From: JANNVK01 sp031414415
GTDB taxonomy: Bacteria; Acidobacteriota; Blastocatellia; Pyrinomonadales; Pyrinomonadaceae
Direction of reading: 5' to 3'
Length of the DNA stretch: 64,000 nucleotides
NCBI GenBank assembly: GCA_031414415.1
Contig: JANNVK010000223.1
Coordinates: forward strand, 1 to 64,000
Shown here: positions 27,100 to 35,602 of the stretch, piece after piece
Numbering within the stretch: position 1 is the first letter of the stretch
Layout of the letters: each line of letters opens with the position of its first letter
Position numbers and translations under genes: made by a program
Notes under the pieces: model-generated
Told to the model about the DNA's origin: nothing
The model's database searches: none
The model's input: only the letters and a program-made list of their open reading frames with translations

Positions 27100-27164
27100 T
27101 GAAGTATTGGAAAATATTCTGCCAAAAGATTTTATAGAGTTATAAATCAAGTCGGTTGAAACTC

Positions 27165-27358
27165 ATTTCAGCTGTCGTAGATAGCGACAGCTTAAAGCCT
27201 AGCTCGTGAGAGCTAGGGTGCGAACAGGCGACAGAAACACGCAAATTTGTTTTATGCCGCAATCTTCGATAGCTGTAAACTTATGATTATCAACAACCTA
27301 GCATTCCGCAAAGCTCCACACTAGGCTTTACGCTATTGCCGATTGCATCGGCTGAAAT
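27165..27358. repeat. Structured palindromic element, possibly MITE- or REP-like
   Basis: This gene-free stretch is bounded by an inverted ATTTCAGC (27165-27172) and GCTGAAAT (27351-27358). Inside are a perfect 8-bp hairpin (27170-27192), an 8-bp hairpin with a GTGA loop (27198-27217), a 6-bp hairpin (27338-27352) and a 10-bp inverted repeat, TAAAGCCTAG at 27193-27202 with CTAGGCTTTA at 27321-27330. This looks like a short non-autonomous element or a structured RNA. I cannot name its family. Confidence 0.5.
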
Positions 27359-27404
27359 CGTAAACTTGAACAAAATCAACTTTTTACTTTTGCCTTTCAA
27401 AACT

Positions 27405-27671
27405 ATGTGCCGAAATATCAAACCATTATTCAATTTCGAACCACCAACTACCGAAGATGAAATTCGTCTTGCGGCGATTCAGTTTGCGAAGAAAATCAGT
27501 GGTTTTAGTAAGATGTCTGCCGTAAATGAAGATGCTTTTGAGATTGTGGTTAATGAAATAGCTGAGTCTTCGAGAAAATTGCTTGATTCGCTCAAGACTA
27601 CTTCACCTCCAAAGAATCGGGAAACTGAGAGCGAGAAAGCACGAATTCGAAATAAACTCAGATTTAATTAA
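27405..27671 (+). CDS. DUF2277 family protein
   Basis: An 88-aa protein. I start it at the ATG at 27405 because MCRNIKPLFNFEPPTTEDEI is the known N-terminus of this small family; the longer frame runs into the structured element upstream. QFAKKISGFSKMSAVNEDAF completes the pattern. The function is unknown. It stands alone, just after the structured non-coding element, and is convergent with the MATE gene with only 21 nt between stops. Confidence 0.78.
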   Translation: MCRNIKPLFNFEPPTTEDEIRLAAIQFAKKISGFSKMSAVNEDAFEIVVNEIAESSRKLLDSLKTTSPPKNRETESEKARIRNKLRFN

Positions 27672-27692
27672 CGGTTAGTAATTGTAGAAACT

Positions 27693-29075
27693 TTAAACTT
27701 TTTGGAGTTTCCATTTTCCGCGTTTGAAAGCGATTGCACTGACGACCGTCAGCATCGAAAATGCTAAAAATATTGCCCAAAAAACGCCGTTTGCTTTCAT
27801 TCCAAAATAATAAGCTAAAAGATAAGCCAGCGGAATTTCGAACATCCAAAAAACGAAGAAATTGAGATAAGTTGGTGTCCACGTGTCGCCCGCACCGTTG
27901 AACGAAGTTTCTAAAACCATCCCAACTCCGTAAAAGAAAAATCCATAAGAAACAATCCGCAAACAGTCGATTGCATAAGGCAAAATGTTCGGATCTTGCG
28001 TAAAAAAGTTGGCAATTGGTTCGGCAAAAATTACGAAAATTATCCCGATTGTGGTTTGAATAATTGCGTTGTAAAAAACCGATGTCCAAACAGCTTTTTC
28101 GGCACGTTCGGGTTTTCCGGCTCCAAGATTTTGTCCAACCAAAGTTGCGGCTGCATTGCTCAAACCAACTGACGGCAAAATTCCAAAAACCACAACGCGA
28201 AACCCGATAATATATCCGGCAACCGCTTCGCTCCCAAATCCTGAAATTACCCGAATCAAACCTAAAAAACTTGCAGTTTGAATAAAAAATTGAAGAACCG
28301 CTGGCGAGGCGATTTTGGCAAGTTTCCAAAGTCGCGTAGTGTCTAATTTCCAATGTTCGCTTCTAATTGTGAAACGTTTGCTGCCGCGAAACATTGCGTA
28401 AGCGGCAACAATTACGCCAACGCCACGCCCGATTGTTGTGCCGATTGCCGCTCCGGTTACGCCAAAATCAAGGGCAAAAATAAATATCGGACACAAGATA
28501 ATATTACACAAATTAGCAATCCACAAAACTTTCATCGAAATTGCAGCATCGCCCGCACCGCGAAAAATTGCATTGAGCAAAAAAAGAAACATTACCACGG
28601 AATTTCCGCCGAGCATTATCCGCGTAAATGTTGTACCTTCAGCAATTACAGCTTCATCTGCACCAAGCAATCTGAGAAAAGTTGGGGCAAATATTACGCC
28701 GATTATTCCCATTGCAACTGATGCAATAATTCCTAAATAGATAGAATGTGTCGCAGCTTTTGCCGCACCTTCAACATCTTTTTCGCCAATTCGTCGTGCG
28801 ACCGTCGCCGTTGCACCAACGCTAACGCCAATCGCCACAGCATAAATGAGATACATCATCGACTCTGTGATGCCAACAACAGCAATCGCACTTGCACCAA
28901 GTTTGGCGACGAAAAAAATATCAACAATCGCAAAAAGACTCTCAGCAAACATCTCAATTATCATCGGCACAGCCAAAATAAATATCGCCGAGCCAATTGG
29001 ACCTTCGGTAAAATCACGGCTCGAACCAGTAAATGCTTCCTTGATAATTGATTTAATTGATTGAGTTTCGGGCAT
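27693..29075 (-). CDS. MATE-family multidrug/metabolite efflux transporter
   Basis: A 460-aa inner-membrane protein with about 12 helices in two homologous halves. Typical features are AVPMIIEMFAESLFAIVDIFFVAKLGASAIAVVG in helix 1-2, the repeated PA..QFFIQ/VGQNLGAGKPERAEKAVW in the second half, and GAAIGTTIGRGVG. MATE proteins exchange Na+ or H+ for cationic drugs or metabolites. The substrate cannot be predicted. The gene ahead of it (29081) ends 5 nt upstream of its start, so co-transcription with that secreted protein and valS is likely. Confidence 0.9.
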   Translation of the reverse strand: MPETQSIKSIIKEAFTGSSRDFTEGPIGSAIFILAVPMIIEMFAESLFAIVDIFFVAKLGASAIAVVGITESMMYLIYAVAIGVSVGATATVARRIGEKDVEGAAKAATHSIYLGIIASVAMGIIGVIFAPTFLRLLGADEAVIAEGTTFTRIMLGGNSVVMFLFLLNAIFRGAGDAAISMKVLWIANLCNIILCPIFIFALDFGVTGAAIGTTIGRGVGVIVAAYAMFRGSKRFTIRSEHWKLDTTRLWKLAKIASPAVLQFFIQTASFLGLIRVISGFGSEAVAGYIIGFRVVVFGILPSVGLSNAAATLVGQNLGAGKPERAEKAVWTSVFYNAIIQTTIGIIFVIFAEPIANFFTQDPNILPYAIDCLRIVSYGFFFYGVGMVLETSFNGAGDTWTPTYLNFFVFWMFEIPLAYLLAYYFGMKANGVFWAIFLAFSMLTVVSAIAFKRGKWKLQKV

Positions 29076-29080
29076 TTATA

Positions 29081-29743
29081 TTACTTTATTGGAGCTTCGA
29101 TTTTTAAGTCTTTTGGATTGTATTCGTAAATTATATCAGTCAATTCAATTAAACCATCTGGTGTAGTATTTCTTTGAGCAATTTGTGATTTAAAAATCAA
29201 TCCATCTTCGTTTATCCAATACTTTGTCTCAAAAAAATACAAAATATTATCCCGTAATGAGACATCGCAATTGTAATATACGCTTTGCTTTTTATTATCA
29301 ACAACAGACGTTGAGATGATATATTCATTTAATTTTTTTATTTCTTGCGATTCGCCAGTTATTCGAAACTGACCTTTAATAGCATCAACTTTCGATAAAT
29401 CCTTTTTCATCCAACTACCTTGATCTTTTCGAGTGTATTGCATTTCACCAATTAATATATTCTCACTACGTTCTGTTAATTTATTTTTTTCCTCAGTAAT
29501 TTCAATTGTCCTCTCTTTTTTATCAGGTATGATTTCTGAAATCCGAGTAAATATCTTTTCAACTTTTCGTCCAGAATCTAAAAATTTTGTAGTATTAGTT
29601 TCTCGCCTTTGAAGTTTGTTTCCTTTGTCATTTGCTTTTCCTATTTCCAAATAAAATTCCTCTTTTGATGGAAATTTCACTTGACCAGCTACATTAGAAA
29701 TAGCAAACACTAACAATATCAAGAACAAAATCATTTTTTTCAT
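29081..29743 (-). CDS. Exported hypothetical protein, paralogue of the gene at 41581-42294
   Basis: A 220-aa protein with a Sec signal peptide (hydrophobic core at residues 4-18, cleavage near SNVAG). Its C-terminal half contains YWINEDGLIFKSQIAQRN and ends YEYNPKDLKIEAPIK. The same layout (CWINKDGTFAR, then YEYDPSLKIEAPM) closes the protein at 41581-42294, so the two are divergent paralogues. I do not recognise a named family. It lies between valS (1-nt gap) and the MATE gene and would be read on the valS transcript. Confidence 0.6.
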   Translation of the reverse strand: MKKMILFLILLVFAISNVAGQVKFPSKEEFYLEIGKANDKGNKLQRRETNTTKFLDSGRKVEKIFTRISEIIPDKKERTIEITEEKNKLTERSENILIGEMQYTRKDQGSWMKKDLSKVDAIKGQFRITGESQEIKKLNEYIISTSVVDNKKQSVYYNCDVSLRDNILYFFETKYWINEDGLIFKSQIAQRNTTPDGLIELTDIIYEYNPKDLKIEAPIK

Positions 29744-29744
29744 A

Positions 29745-32531
29745 TTATTTCAAAGCCTCCAAATTCAAATTTAAAGCCTTAGTCTGGCTCTCAATCTCGA
29801 TCAATCTTTCCTGCAATTCGACAACTTTTTCTGCCGGAGCTTGCTTAACAAAACCTTCGTTTGAAAGTTGACCACTTAAACGGCTTCCTTCAATTTCAAG
29901 TTTGGCGACTTGGTTTTCGAGCCGCGTTCGTTCCTTATCAAAATCGATCAAACCTTCGAGCGGAATTGCTAGTTCGGCACCTCTCGATAATGCGGCTTTC
30001 GCCGAAGCCTTTGGAGCATTGAGCGTTTCGGAAAGAATCAAATTGCTCGCTCGTGCGATTTTCAAAATTCGAGCCTTATTGTCAGCAAAAACCTTTTGCA
30101 AATCTCCATCAGCCGAAACATGAAGCGATAAACGCTCGCTCGGTTTAATGCTCATTTCGGCACGAATATTTCGCACTTTCGAGATAAGTTCAATAACGGC
30201 TTGCATTTCAGCTTCAGCTTTTTCGTCAATTGCTGATAAATCGCCAAGTGGAAAACTCGTCAACATAATCGTCTGCGGAGCATTTTTATATGCCTCATGA
30301 TGCAAATTGCTCGATGTGTATGGTAGTTTTAGCCAAAGTTCTTCTGTTAAAAACGGCATAAATGGATGTAGCATTCGCAAGGCAACTTCCAAAATTGTGA
30401 TAATTCGGGTTCGAGCCTGTCCTTTGTCATTCGTCGTTTGTCCTTCGTTTTCTTGTAAATTGCCGCTGCTAATTTCATCTTTAACCAGCTCAATATACCA
30501 ATCGCAAAAATCGTCCCAAAAGAAATGATAGAGAAGATTTACAGCCGTATGAAATTGATATTTTTCGAGTTCTTTATTAACGTTTATTGCAGTTTTATTG
30601 AGTCGCGAAATAATCCATTTATCAGCAATCGAAGCGTTTTCATCCAATATCAGCGACGAATGATCGACCTTTGCACCTTCAGAATTCAACAAACAAAATC
30701 GCGTTGCATTCCATATTTTATTGGCAAAATTTCGATTTTGCTCAACATTTTCATCACGCCAGCGAAAGTCTGCACCAGTTGACGAACCAGCAAGCGTCAG
30801 ACGAGTTGCATCAACGCCATATTTTTCAAAAACATCGAGCGGATCAACTCCATTTCCTTTCGTTTTCGACATTCGTTGACCATTTTTGTCCAAGACTGTT
30901 CCCGTAATAATTACGTCGTTGAATGGTTTTTTATCGACAAATTTCTTAGTCATCATCACCATTCGCGAAACCCAAAGAAAAATAATGTCACGACCAGTAA
31001 CTAAAACATCAGTCGGACAAAAAACATCCAAATCAGACTCAGAAACCTTGAGAAATTTCCCCGCAGAAAACACATTCTCTTTATCTCCGTTTCTCCGTGT
31101 CTCCGTGTCTCTTTTTTCATTCCAGCCAAAGGTTGAAAAAGCCCAAAGTCCAGATGAAAACCACGTATCAAGCACATCTTCATCCTGAGTGAGATTTGCA
31201 TTTTGAGCCTTCGCTTTTGCTTGTTCGAATGTTCGTGCGACAAACACATTTCCAAGATCGTCATACCAAGCCGGAATTTGATGTCCCCACCAAAGCTGTC
31301 GTGAAATTGTCCAATCTTTGAGATTTTCGAGCCAATTTGTGTAAACTTTTGTGTGTGGAACTTCGGGCGAAAATCTTGGTGAATTCTCAGTTTTCATCAA
31401 ATTGAGAGCAATATCTCGCATTTCGTCCATTTTTACGAACCATTGTTCCGACAAAATCGGCTCAAGAACAGTTTTACAACGCTCGCAACATGGAAGACTT
31501 ATTTCGTAGTCGTCAATTTTTTCGAGAAGCCCAAGTTCGTCAAATTTTTCGATAACTTTTGCTCTCGCAATATATCGATCCAATCCGTTAAAATCAGTTC
31601 CGGCTACGGCATTCATCGTCGCATCATCATTCATTACAACAATTTGCGGTAAATTATGACGCAGACCAAGTTCGTAATCGTTCGGATCATGTGCTGGCGT
31701 AATTTTTACTGCACCGGTTCCAAATTCGGCATCAACATACTCATCTGCAACTATCGGAATTTCGCGATTCGTCAGCGGAAGCAAAATTATTTCCCCGATT
31801 AAATCGGAGTAACGCACGTCTTTTGGATTAACAGCAACGGCAGAATCGCCGAGCATTGTTTCTGGACGAGTTGTCGCAACTGTCAATTTTCGCGTCGAAT
31901 TTTTAATCGGATATTGCAGATAGACGAGTTTTCCGTCTTTGCGAGTTTCCTCTTTTACTTCTAAATCAGACAAAACTGTTTTGTCTTTCGGACACCAATT
32001 TACAATCCGTTTGCCGCGATAAATCCAACCTTGCTCAAAAAGCGAGCAGAAAACTTCGCGAACAGCTTTCGACAAACTTTTGTCCATCGTAAAACGCTCG
32101 CGAGACCAATCGACACTTGCTCCTTCGCGACGAATTTGTCTAGTAATCTCGCCACCATATTGCCTTTTCCAATCCCAAACACGTTTTGTAAATTCTTCGC
32201 GACCTAAATCCCAACGTGTTTTCTTTTCTTCTTTGAGCAATTTTTTTGTAACTTGCAATTGGGTCGAAATTCCTGCGTGATCTGTTCCCGGAAGCCACAA
32301 GGTTTTGAAGCCTTGCATCCGCTTCCAGCGAGTCAAAACATCCATAATCGTGTGCTGCAAAGCGTGTCCCATGTGCAAACTTCCGGTCACATTTGGTGGT
32401 GGAATAACGATTGAAAACGGCACAGCATCAGGATTTTCGTTAATTTCTGGTGCAAAACAACCGTTTTTTTCCCAACGCTCGTAATGCGTTTCTTCAGCTT
32501 CTTTTGGATTATAAGATTTTTCGATTTCCAT
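29745..32531 (-). CDS. valS: Valyl-tRNA synthetase
   Basis: A class I aminoacyl-tRNA synthetase of 928 aa from the ATG ending at 32531; an in-frame TTG at 32546 would add five residues. The HIGH motif is HMGHAL near residue 55 and the KMSKS motif is RMSKTKG. The editing domain carries TTRPETMLGDSAVAVNP. The C-terminal coiled-coil arm (DKERTRLENQVAKLEIEGSRLSGQL) is present. Two regions are longer than usual and are written by tandem repeats: an insert after AFSTFGWNEK (DNA 31084-31111 and flank) and NLQENEGQTTNDKGQ near the anticodon-binding domain (DNA 30422-30449). Both keep the frame, so the enzyme is probably functional. Confidence 0.95.
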   Translation of the reverse strand: MEIEKSYNPKEAEETHYERWEKNGCFAPEINENPDAVPFSIVIPPPNVTGSLHMGHALQHTIMDVLTRWKRMQGFKTLWLPGTDHAGISTQLQVTKKLLKEEKKTRWDLGREEFTKRVWDWKRQYGGEITRQIRREGASVDWSRERFTMDKSLSKAVREVFCSLFEQGWIYRGKRIVNWCPKDKTVLSDLEVKEETRKDGKLVYLQYPIKNSTRKLTVATTRPETMLGDSAVAVNPKDVRYSDLIGEIILLPLTNREIPIVADEYVDAEFGTGAVKITPAHDPNDYELGLRHNLPQIVVMNDDATMNAVAGTDFNGLDRYIARAKVIEKFDELGLLEKIDDYEISLPCCERCKTVLEPILSEQWFVKMDEMRDIALNLMKTENSPRFSPEVPHTKVYTNWLENLKDWTISRQLWWGHQIPAWYDDLGNVFVARTFEQAKAKAQNANLTQDEDVLDTWFSSGLWAFSTFGWNEKRDTETRRNGDKENVFSAGKFLKVSESDLDVFCPTDVLVTGRDIIFLWVSRMVMMTKKFVDKKPFNDVIITGTVLDKNGQRMSKTKGNGVDPLDVFEKYGVDATRLTLAGSSTGADFRWRDENVEQNRNFANKIWNATRFCLLNSEGAKVDHSSLILDENASIADKWIISRLNKTAINVNKELEKYQFHTAVNLLYHFFWDDFCDWYIELVKDEISSGNLQENEGQTTNDKGQARTRIITILEVALRMLHPFMPFLTEELWLKLPYTSSNLHHEAYKNAPQTIMLTSFPLGDLSAIDEKAEAEMQAVIELISKVRNIRAEMSIKPSERLSLHVSADGDLQKVFADNKARILKIARASNLILSETLNAPKASAKAALSRGAELAIPLEGLIDFDKERTRLENQVAKLEIEGSRLSGQLSNEGFVKQAPAEKVVELQERLIEIESQTKALNLNLEALK
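30422..30449. repeat. 7-nt-phased micro-repeat inside valS
   Basis: Heptamers CTTTGTC, ATTCGTC, GTTTGTC and CTTCGTT lie in tandem within the reading frame and encode part of a short linker expansion in ValRS. Confidence 0.55.
31084..31111. repeat. 8-nt-phased micro-repeat inside valS
   Basis: TCTCCGTT, TCTCCGTG, TCTCCGTG and TCTC follow in tandem. They encode RDTETRRNGDK in ValRS, at the start of an insertion of roughly 20-plus residues relative to the usual family sequence. Confidence 0.6.
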
Positions 32532-32569
32532 AAATTCAATGGTCAATTTTATTTGTTAATAGGTTTATC

Positions 32570-32615
32570 TTAAAACAAAAATGGCTAGTTTTCATCTTTG
32601 ATAAAAACCAGCCAT
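32570..32615 (-). terminator. Strong intrinsic terminator after the receiver-domain gene
   Basis: A 15-bp stem (32581-32595 with 32601-32615, two G.U wobbles on the minus strand) has a 5-nt loop. It is followed on the minus strand by TTTTTGTTTT. It sits 25 nt past the stop at 32640 and before valS, insulating the two. Confidence 0.85.
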
Positions 32616-32639
32616 CTTCCTTAAAACATTGTTTACAAA

Positions 32640-33971
32640 TTAACTGTTTTCCAGTTTTTCTTCAATAATTTGTTTCAATAACAGATCGGTTTTTGCCGGC
32701 ACAACTTCCCAAGCGACTTCTCGAATAACGTTATCAGAAAGTTTTTCTATTACTCTACGGACAATTTCGTCAATTGTTTTTTCGTCTATTTCGTTGCTTT
32801 GGATAGTTTTATTGGAAAAAACCTCAACGACTGGAGATTCTTTATACATATTAATTTCAAATAAATCGTTGTTAGAAAAAGTAGAATCGCTGAACTTAAT
32901 TTCAGAATCAAAATCATTATCTTCTTCAATATTTACGAGAAAATCTTCTTCTCGCGGAGCAATTTCAAGCAAATTATTTTCGTCAAGTTCTAAAATTGAA
33001 GCTGCCTCAGGAAAAGGAAAATTGTCAGGTGATGAAATATCTTCATTTAGTTCGATGTTTTCTTGTGGTTCATTTTCAATCTCAACTTGAGATTCTTCAA
33101 CTTCAACGATGTTTTCATTGAAATCTGGCATTAATTCCACGCTTTCTTCTGGATCTTTCTTGAGATTATTGCTTTCATCGTTCTCAACCTCGGAAACAGC
33201 TTCTTCAGTTTTATTGAAAACGAATTCAAAACTCTTTTCCTCAGCAACTACTTTTTCTCTTGATTCATCAATCTCAAATGTCTCAAAACTCGGAGAACTT
33301 AAAGTTTCTTCCACTTTAAACTCGCCAGTTTCAAGAATGTCTTCATTGTTGTTTTTACTTAATTGATAATTTTCTTGATAATCTGAATCAAGATGAACAG
33401 TTTCGAGATTTACAACATCTTGATAAGTTTTGACATCAATATCTTTGGGTTTGTTCATTTCTAAATGAGCCGAAATGTCTTCAACTTTATTATTAACAAC
33501 AATTGCAGGAATATTAATATTAGGAAACTCAGCAGTCGTTGACTCACTAAAAGGTGTTTCTAAAATAGTTTCAGATTTGATATCAACTTCAGATTGATTA
33601 GAAACCAAAAGATTTGTGACAGTATTAACCAGTTGGCGAATAGATTGAAAAGGCTTGGTGAGATAGTCATTTGCACCAACTCTCCGTGACTCGTCTTCAT
33701 CAAAAGGCTCAAAAGAACCAACAAGTAAAATTACCGGAAGTCGTTTAAATTGCTCGCTTTGACGTAGGCGTTCACAAATTTCATAACCGCTAAGTCCAGG
33801 CATATTAACGTCAAGCATGACTAAATCAGGTGAAGTTTCGAGAATTTTCGTCATTGCCGAATCACCATCGCCAACCGAAATTACCTCAATTCCTTCATCA
33901 GCAAATGTGAGATTCACAACCTTTTGTATTGTTACGGAATCATCTGCTAATAATAGTTTTTTCTTAGACAC
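32640..33971 (-). CDS. Response regulator with long acidic linker and conserved C-terminal helix
   Basis: A 443-aa protein. Residues 1-125 are a receiver domain with the acidic pocket DDS near 9, phospho-acceptor Asp in MLDVNMPGLSGYE near 54 and the conserved Lys in YLTKPF near 106. Residues ~125-385 form a very acidic linker (Glu, Asp, Ser, Asn) with no recognisable fold, probably disordered. The last ~50 residues (IDEIVRRVIEKLSDNVIREVAWEVVP, then LLLKQIIEEKL) form a conserved-looking helical tail found in some acidobacterial and myxobacterial regulators. It has no DNA-binding domain, so output is presumably by protein contact. A second receiver gene lies just upstream. Confidence 0.82.
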   Translation of the reverse strand: MSKKKLLLADDSVTIQKVVNLTFADEGIEVISVGDGDSAMTKILETSPDLVMLDVNMPGLSGYEICERLRQSEQFKRLPVILLVGSFEPFDEDESRRVGANDYLTKPFQSIRQLVNTVTNLLVSNQSEVDIKSETILETPFSESTTAEFPNINIPAIVVNNKVEDISAHLEMNKPKDIDVKTYQDVVNLETVHLDSDYQENYQLSKNNNEDILETGEFKVEETLSSPSFETFEIDESREKVVAEEKSFEFVFNKTEEAVSEVENDESNNLKKDPEESVELMPDFNENIVEVEESQVEIENEPQENIELNEDISSPDNFPFPEAASILELDENNLLEIAPREEDFLVNIEEDNDFDSEIKFSDSTFSNNDLFEINMYKESPVVEVFSNKTIQSNEIDEKTIDEIVRRVIEKLSDNVIREVAWEVVPAKTDLLLKQIIEEKLENS

Positions 33972-34030
33972 GAAATTCGCTCTCCTTGTTCTTTTGAACC
34001 AATTTTAAAATATTATTTACTGTTAAAAAT

Positions 34031-34432
34031 TTAGGCTTCGCTTTTTTGCGACAACATCCGAAGCATAACCTGCAACTGACTCGCAGTAAACGGTTTAGGT
34101 AAAAATACAACGGCTCCAGCTGAAAAACTTTCTGATGACAAACGCGGATTTTGTTCGGCGGTCATCATAATAATCGGAATATTCATCAGACGTTTTTCTG
34201 ATTTCATATATTTCGCAAGTTCAGTTCCTTGAATGTATGGCATAACCACGTCAAAAACTGCGACCGCAAAACTCTCGCCCGACTGTAAAATTTTGTAAGC
34301 CTCGCGACCGTCTCTCGCGAAAACTACGCGAAAACCGTCTTTTTCAGCAATTGCCTGAACAAGCCTCAAAATCGCCGGATCATCGTCTGCTACTAAAACC
34401 TGTGGTTTATCGTTTTGCTGTGTTGCATCCAT
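34031..34432 (-). CDS. Single-domain CheY-like response regulator
   Basis: A 133-aa receiver domain with little else. The acidic pair is DDD near residue 16, the phospho-acceptor Asp lies in VFDVVMP near 59, the switch Thr in IMMTAEQ near 90 and the Lys in FLPKPF near 113. It has no output domain, so it would act by binding a partner. It precedes the long-linker regulator by 59 nt on the same strand, so the pair may be one transcript. No histidine kinase lies nearby. A 7-bp inverted repeat lies 31-47 nt upstream. Confidence 0.88.
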   Translation of the reverse strand: MDATQQNDKPQVLVADDDPAILRLVQAIAEKDGFRVVFARDGREAYKILQSGESFAVAVFDVVMPYIQGTELAKYMKSEKRLMNIPIIMMTAEQNPRLSSESFSAGAVVFLPKPFTASQLQVMLRMLSQKSEA

Positions 34433-34462
34433 AAAAAAATTTCGATTTTTATTTTAGAGGTA

Positions 34463-34479
34463 ATTACTAAAGTAGTAAT
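34463..34479. promoter_or_regulatory. Inverted repeat upstream of the CheY-like gene
   Basis: ATTACTA (34463-34469) and TAGTAAT (34473-34479) form a perfect 7-bp dyad with a 3-nt centre. Its position and symmetry suit an operator. No regulator is known. Confidence 0.3.
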
Positions 34480-34491
34480 AATATCATCATT

Positions 34492-34522
34492 TTGCCAAAA
34501 ATAGCACACCATCTTTTGGCAA
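34492..34522. terminator. Hairpin near the end of pdxA
   Basis: TTGCCAAAA (34492-34500) pairs with TTTTGGCAA (34514-34522). The T-run lies on the plus-strand side, so as a minus-strand terminator for pdxA it lacks a proper U-tract. It may still end or stabilise the transcript. Confidence 0.35.
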
Positions 34523-34525
34523 TTT

Positions 34526-35518
34526 TTAATTAGAAGAAAGCTCTGCCGCCAATCTTATTGCAATTTTCATACTTTGGCATTCTGCAATATTCTTTCCGGC
34601 AATATCAAAGGCAGTTCCGTGGTCAACCGAGGTTCGGACAAACGGCAAACCAAGCGTGACATTTACGCCTGAACCAAACGAAAGACACTTTACGGCAATG
34701 GTTGCTTGGTCGTGATAACAAGAAATTACCGCGTCAAATTCCCCACGCCAAGCCCTGAGATAAATTGTGTCTGCCGAAAAAACCCCGCGAACGTCAATTC
34801 CTAAATCGCTACAAGCCTTTATTGCAGGAATTATTTCATCGTTTTCTTCGTTTCCAAACATTCCACCTTCGGACGCGTGCGGATTTAATCCGGCGATAAC
34901 GATGCTCGGTTTTCTTTTTATTAGCCGGAACATTTCACGATTTGTCAGCTTAATTAGTTTAATAATCGCATCTTTCTTGGCGATTTTAATGGCTTCAACC
35001 AGCGAAACATGCGTTGAAAGCAAAACAACTCGCAACTTGTCGGCAAAGAAAGACATCGCAAATTCTTTTGTGTCGCTCAAATATGCAAGAAATTCGGTGT
35101 GACCAGGGAAATCGTAACCGCCAAGCGAGAGCGATTTTTTATTGATTGGTGCCGTTGAAATTGCGTCAATCTGATTTTCTAAACAAAGCCGAACAGCTTC
35201 TTCGATAAACTCAGCCGCTGCCTTTCCGGCAATTGCCGACTCTTTACCAAATTCGACTTCTTCGCAGATATTTGCTAAATCGTAAATTATTGGTTTTTCA
35301 GAAGATACCGGAATTTTATCGCCACGAGAAACTTTTAAAACATCAAACGCTAAACCGAATTGTTGAGCTGTTTTTTCGAGGAATTTATAATCTCCAACCA
35401 CAACTGGAAGACAATTTTCAAGCAAACTTTTATCTGAAATTGCCTTTAAAACAACTTCAGCACCAATTCCGGCAACATCGCCGATTGTAATTCCTATTTT
35501 TTTTAACTTTTTTAACAA
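34526..35518 (-). CDS. pdxA: 4-hydroxythreonine-4-phosphate dehydrogenase
   Basis: A 330-aa PdxA enzyme. It oxidises 4-phosphohydroxy-L-threonine in the DXP-dependent pyridoxal phosphate pathway. The N-terminus has GITIGDVAGIGAEVVLKA. Metal-binding His residues lie in PGHTEFLA near 138 and in SCYHDQATIAVK near 268. ISTAPINKKSL and GLNPHASEGGMFGNEE are further signatures. Full length. It lies directly upstream of no other vitamin B6 gene and is 84 nt downstream of ftsZ on the same strand. Confidence 0.95.
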   Translation of the reverse strand: MLKKLKKIGITIGDVAGIGAEVVLKAISDKSLLENCLPVVVGDYKFLEKTAQQFGLAFDVLKVSRGDKIPVSSEKPIIYDLANICEEVEFGKESAIAGKAAAEFIEEAVRLCLENQIDAISTAPINKKSLSLGGYDFPGHTEFLAYLSDTKEFAMSFFADKLRVVLLSTHVSLVEAIKIAKKDAIIKLIKLTNREMFRLIKRKPSIVIAGLNPHASEGGMFGNEENDEIIPAIKACSDLGIDVRGVFSADTIYLRAWRGEFDAVISCYHDQATIAVKCLSFGSGVNVTLGLPFVRTSVDHGTAFDIAGKNIAECQSMKIAIRLAAELSSN

Positions 35519-35570
35519 GATTTATATTTAACGAAAAAAAAGCAAAATTTAAAAACCAGTTAAGTTTCAA

Positions 35571-35598
35571 TTTTTACTTTTTACTTTTTACTTTTTAT
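35571..35598. repeat. Tandem heptamer between ftsZ and pdxA
   Basis: TTTTTAC occurs three times in a row, followed by TTTTTAT, in the 84-nt gap just after the ftsZ stop. Confidence 0.6.
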
Positions 35599-35602
35599 TT
35601 AA

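Noticed and set aside
27217..27240. GTGCGAA as a group II intron 5' end
   Set aside because: The motif is close to the GUGCG consensus, but no intron-encoded protein, domain V or matching 3' end is found nearby.
27664..28353. 229-aa open frame on the minus strand overlapping the MATE transporter
   Set aside because: It is a Cys/Arg/Phe-rich shadow of the MATE gene in another frame, with no family pattern.
28353..29064. Several plus-strand frames antisense to the MATE gene
   Set aside because: Composition is that of antisense shadows (Asn, Cys, Ser, Arg runs); the minus-strand frame has full transporter motifs.
35571..35598. CRISPR-like repeats
   Set aside because: The tandem heptamers have no spacers and no cas genes are present in the window.
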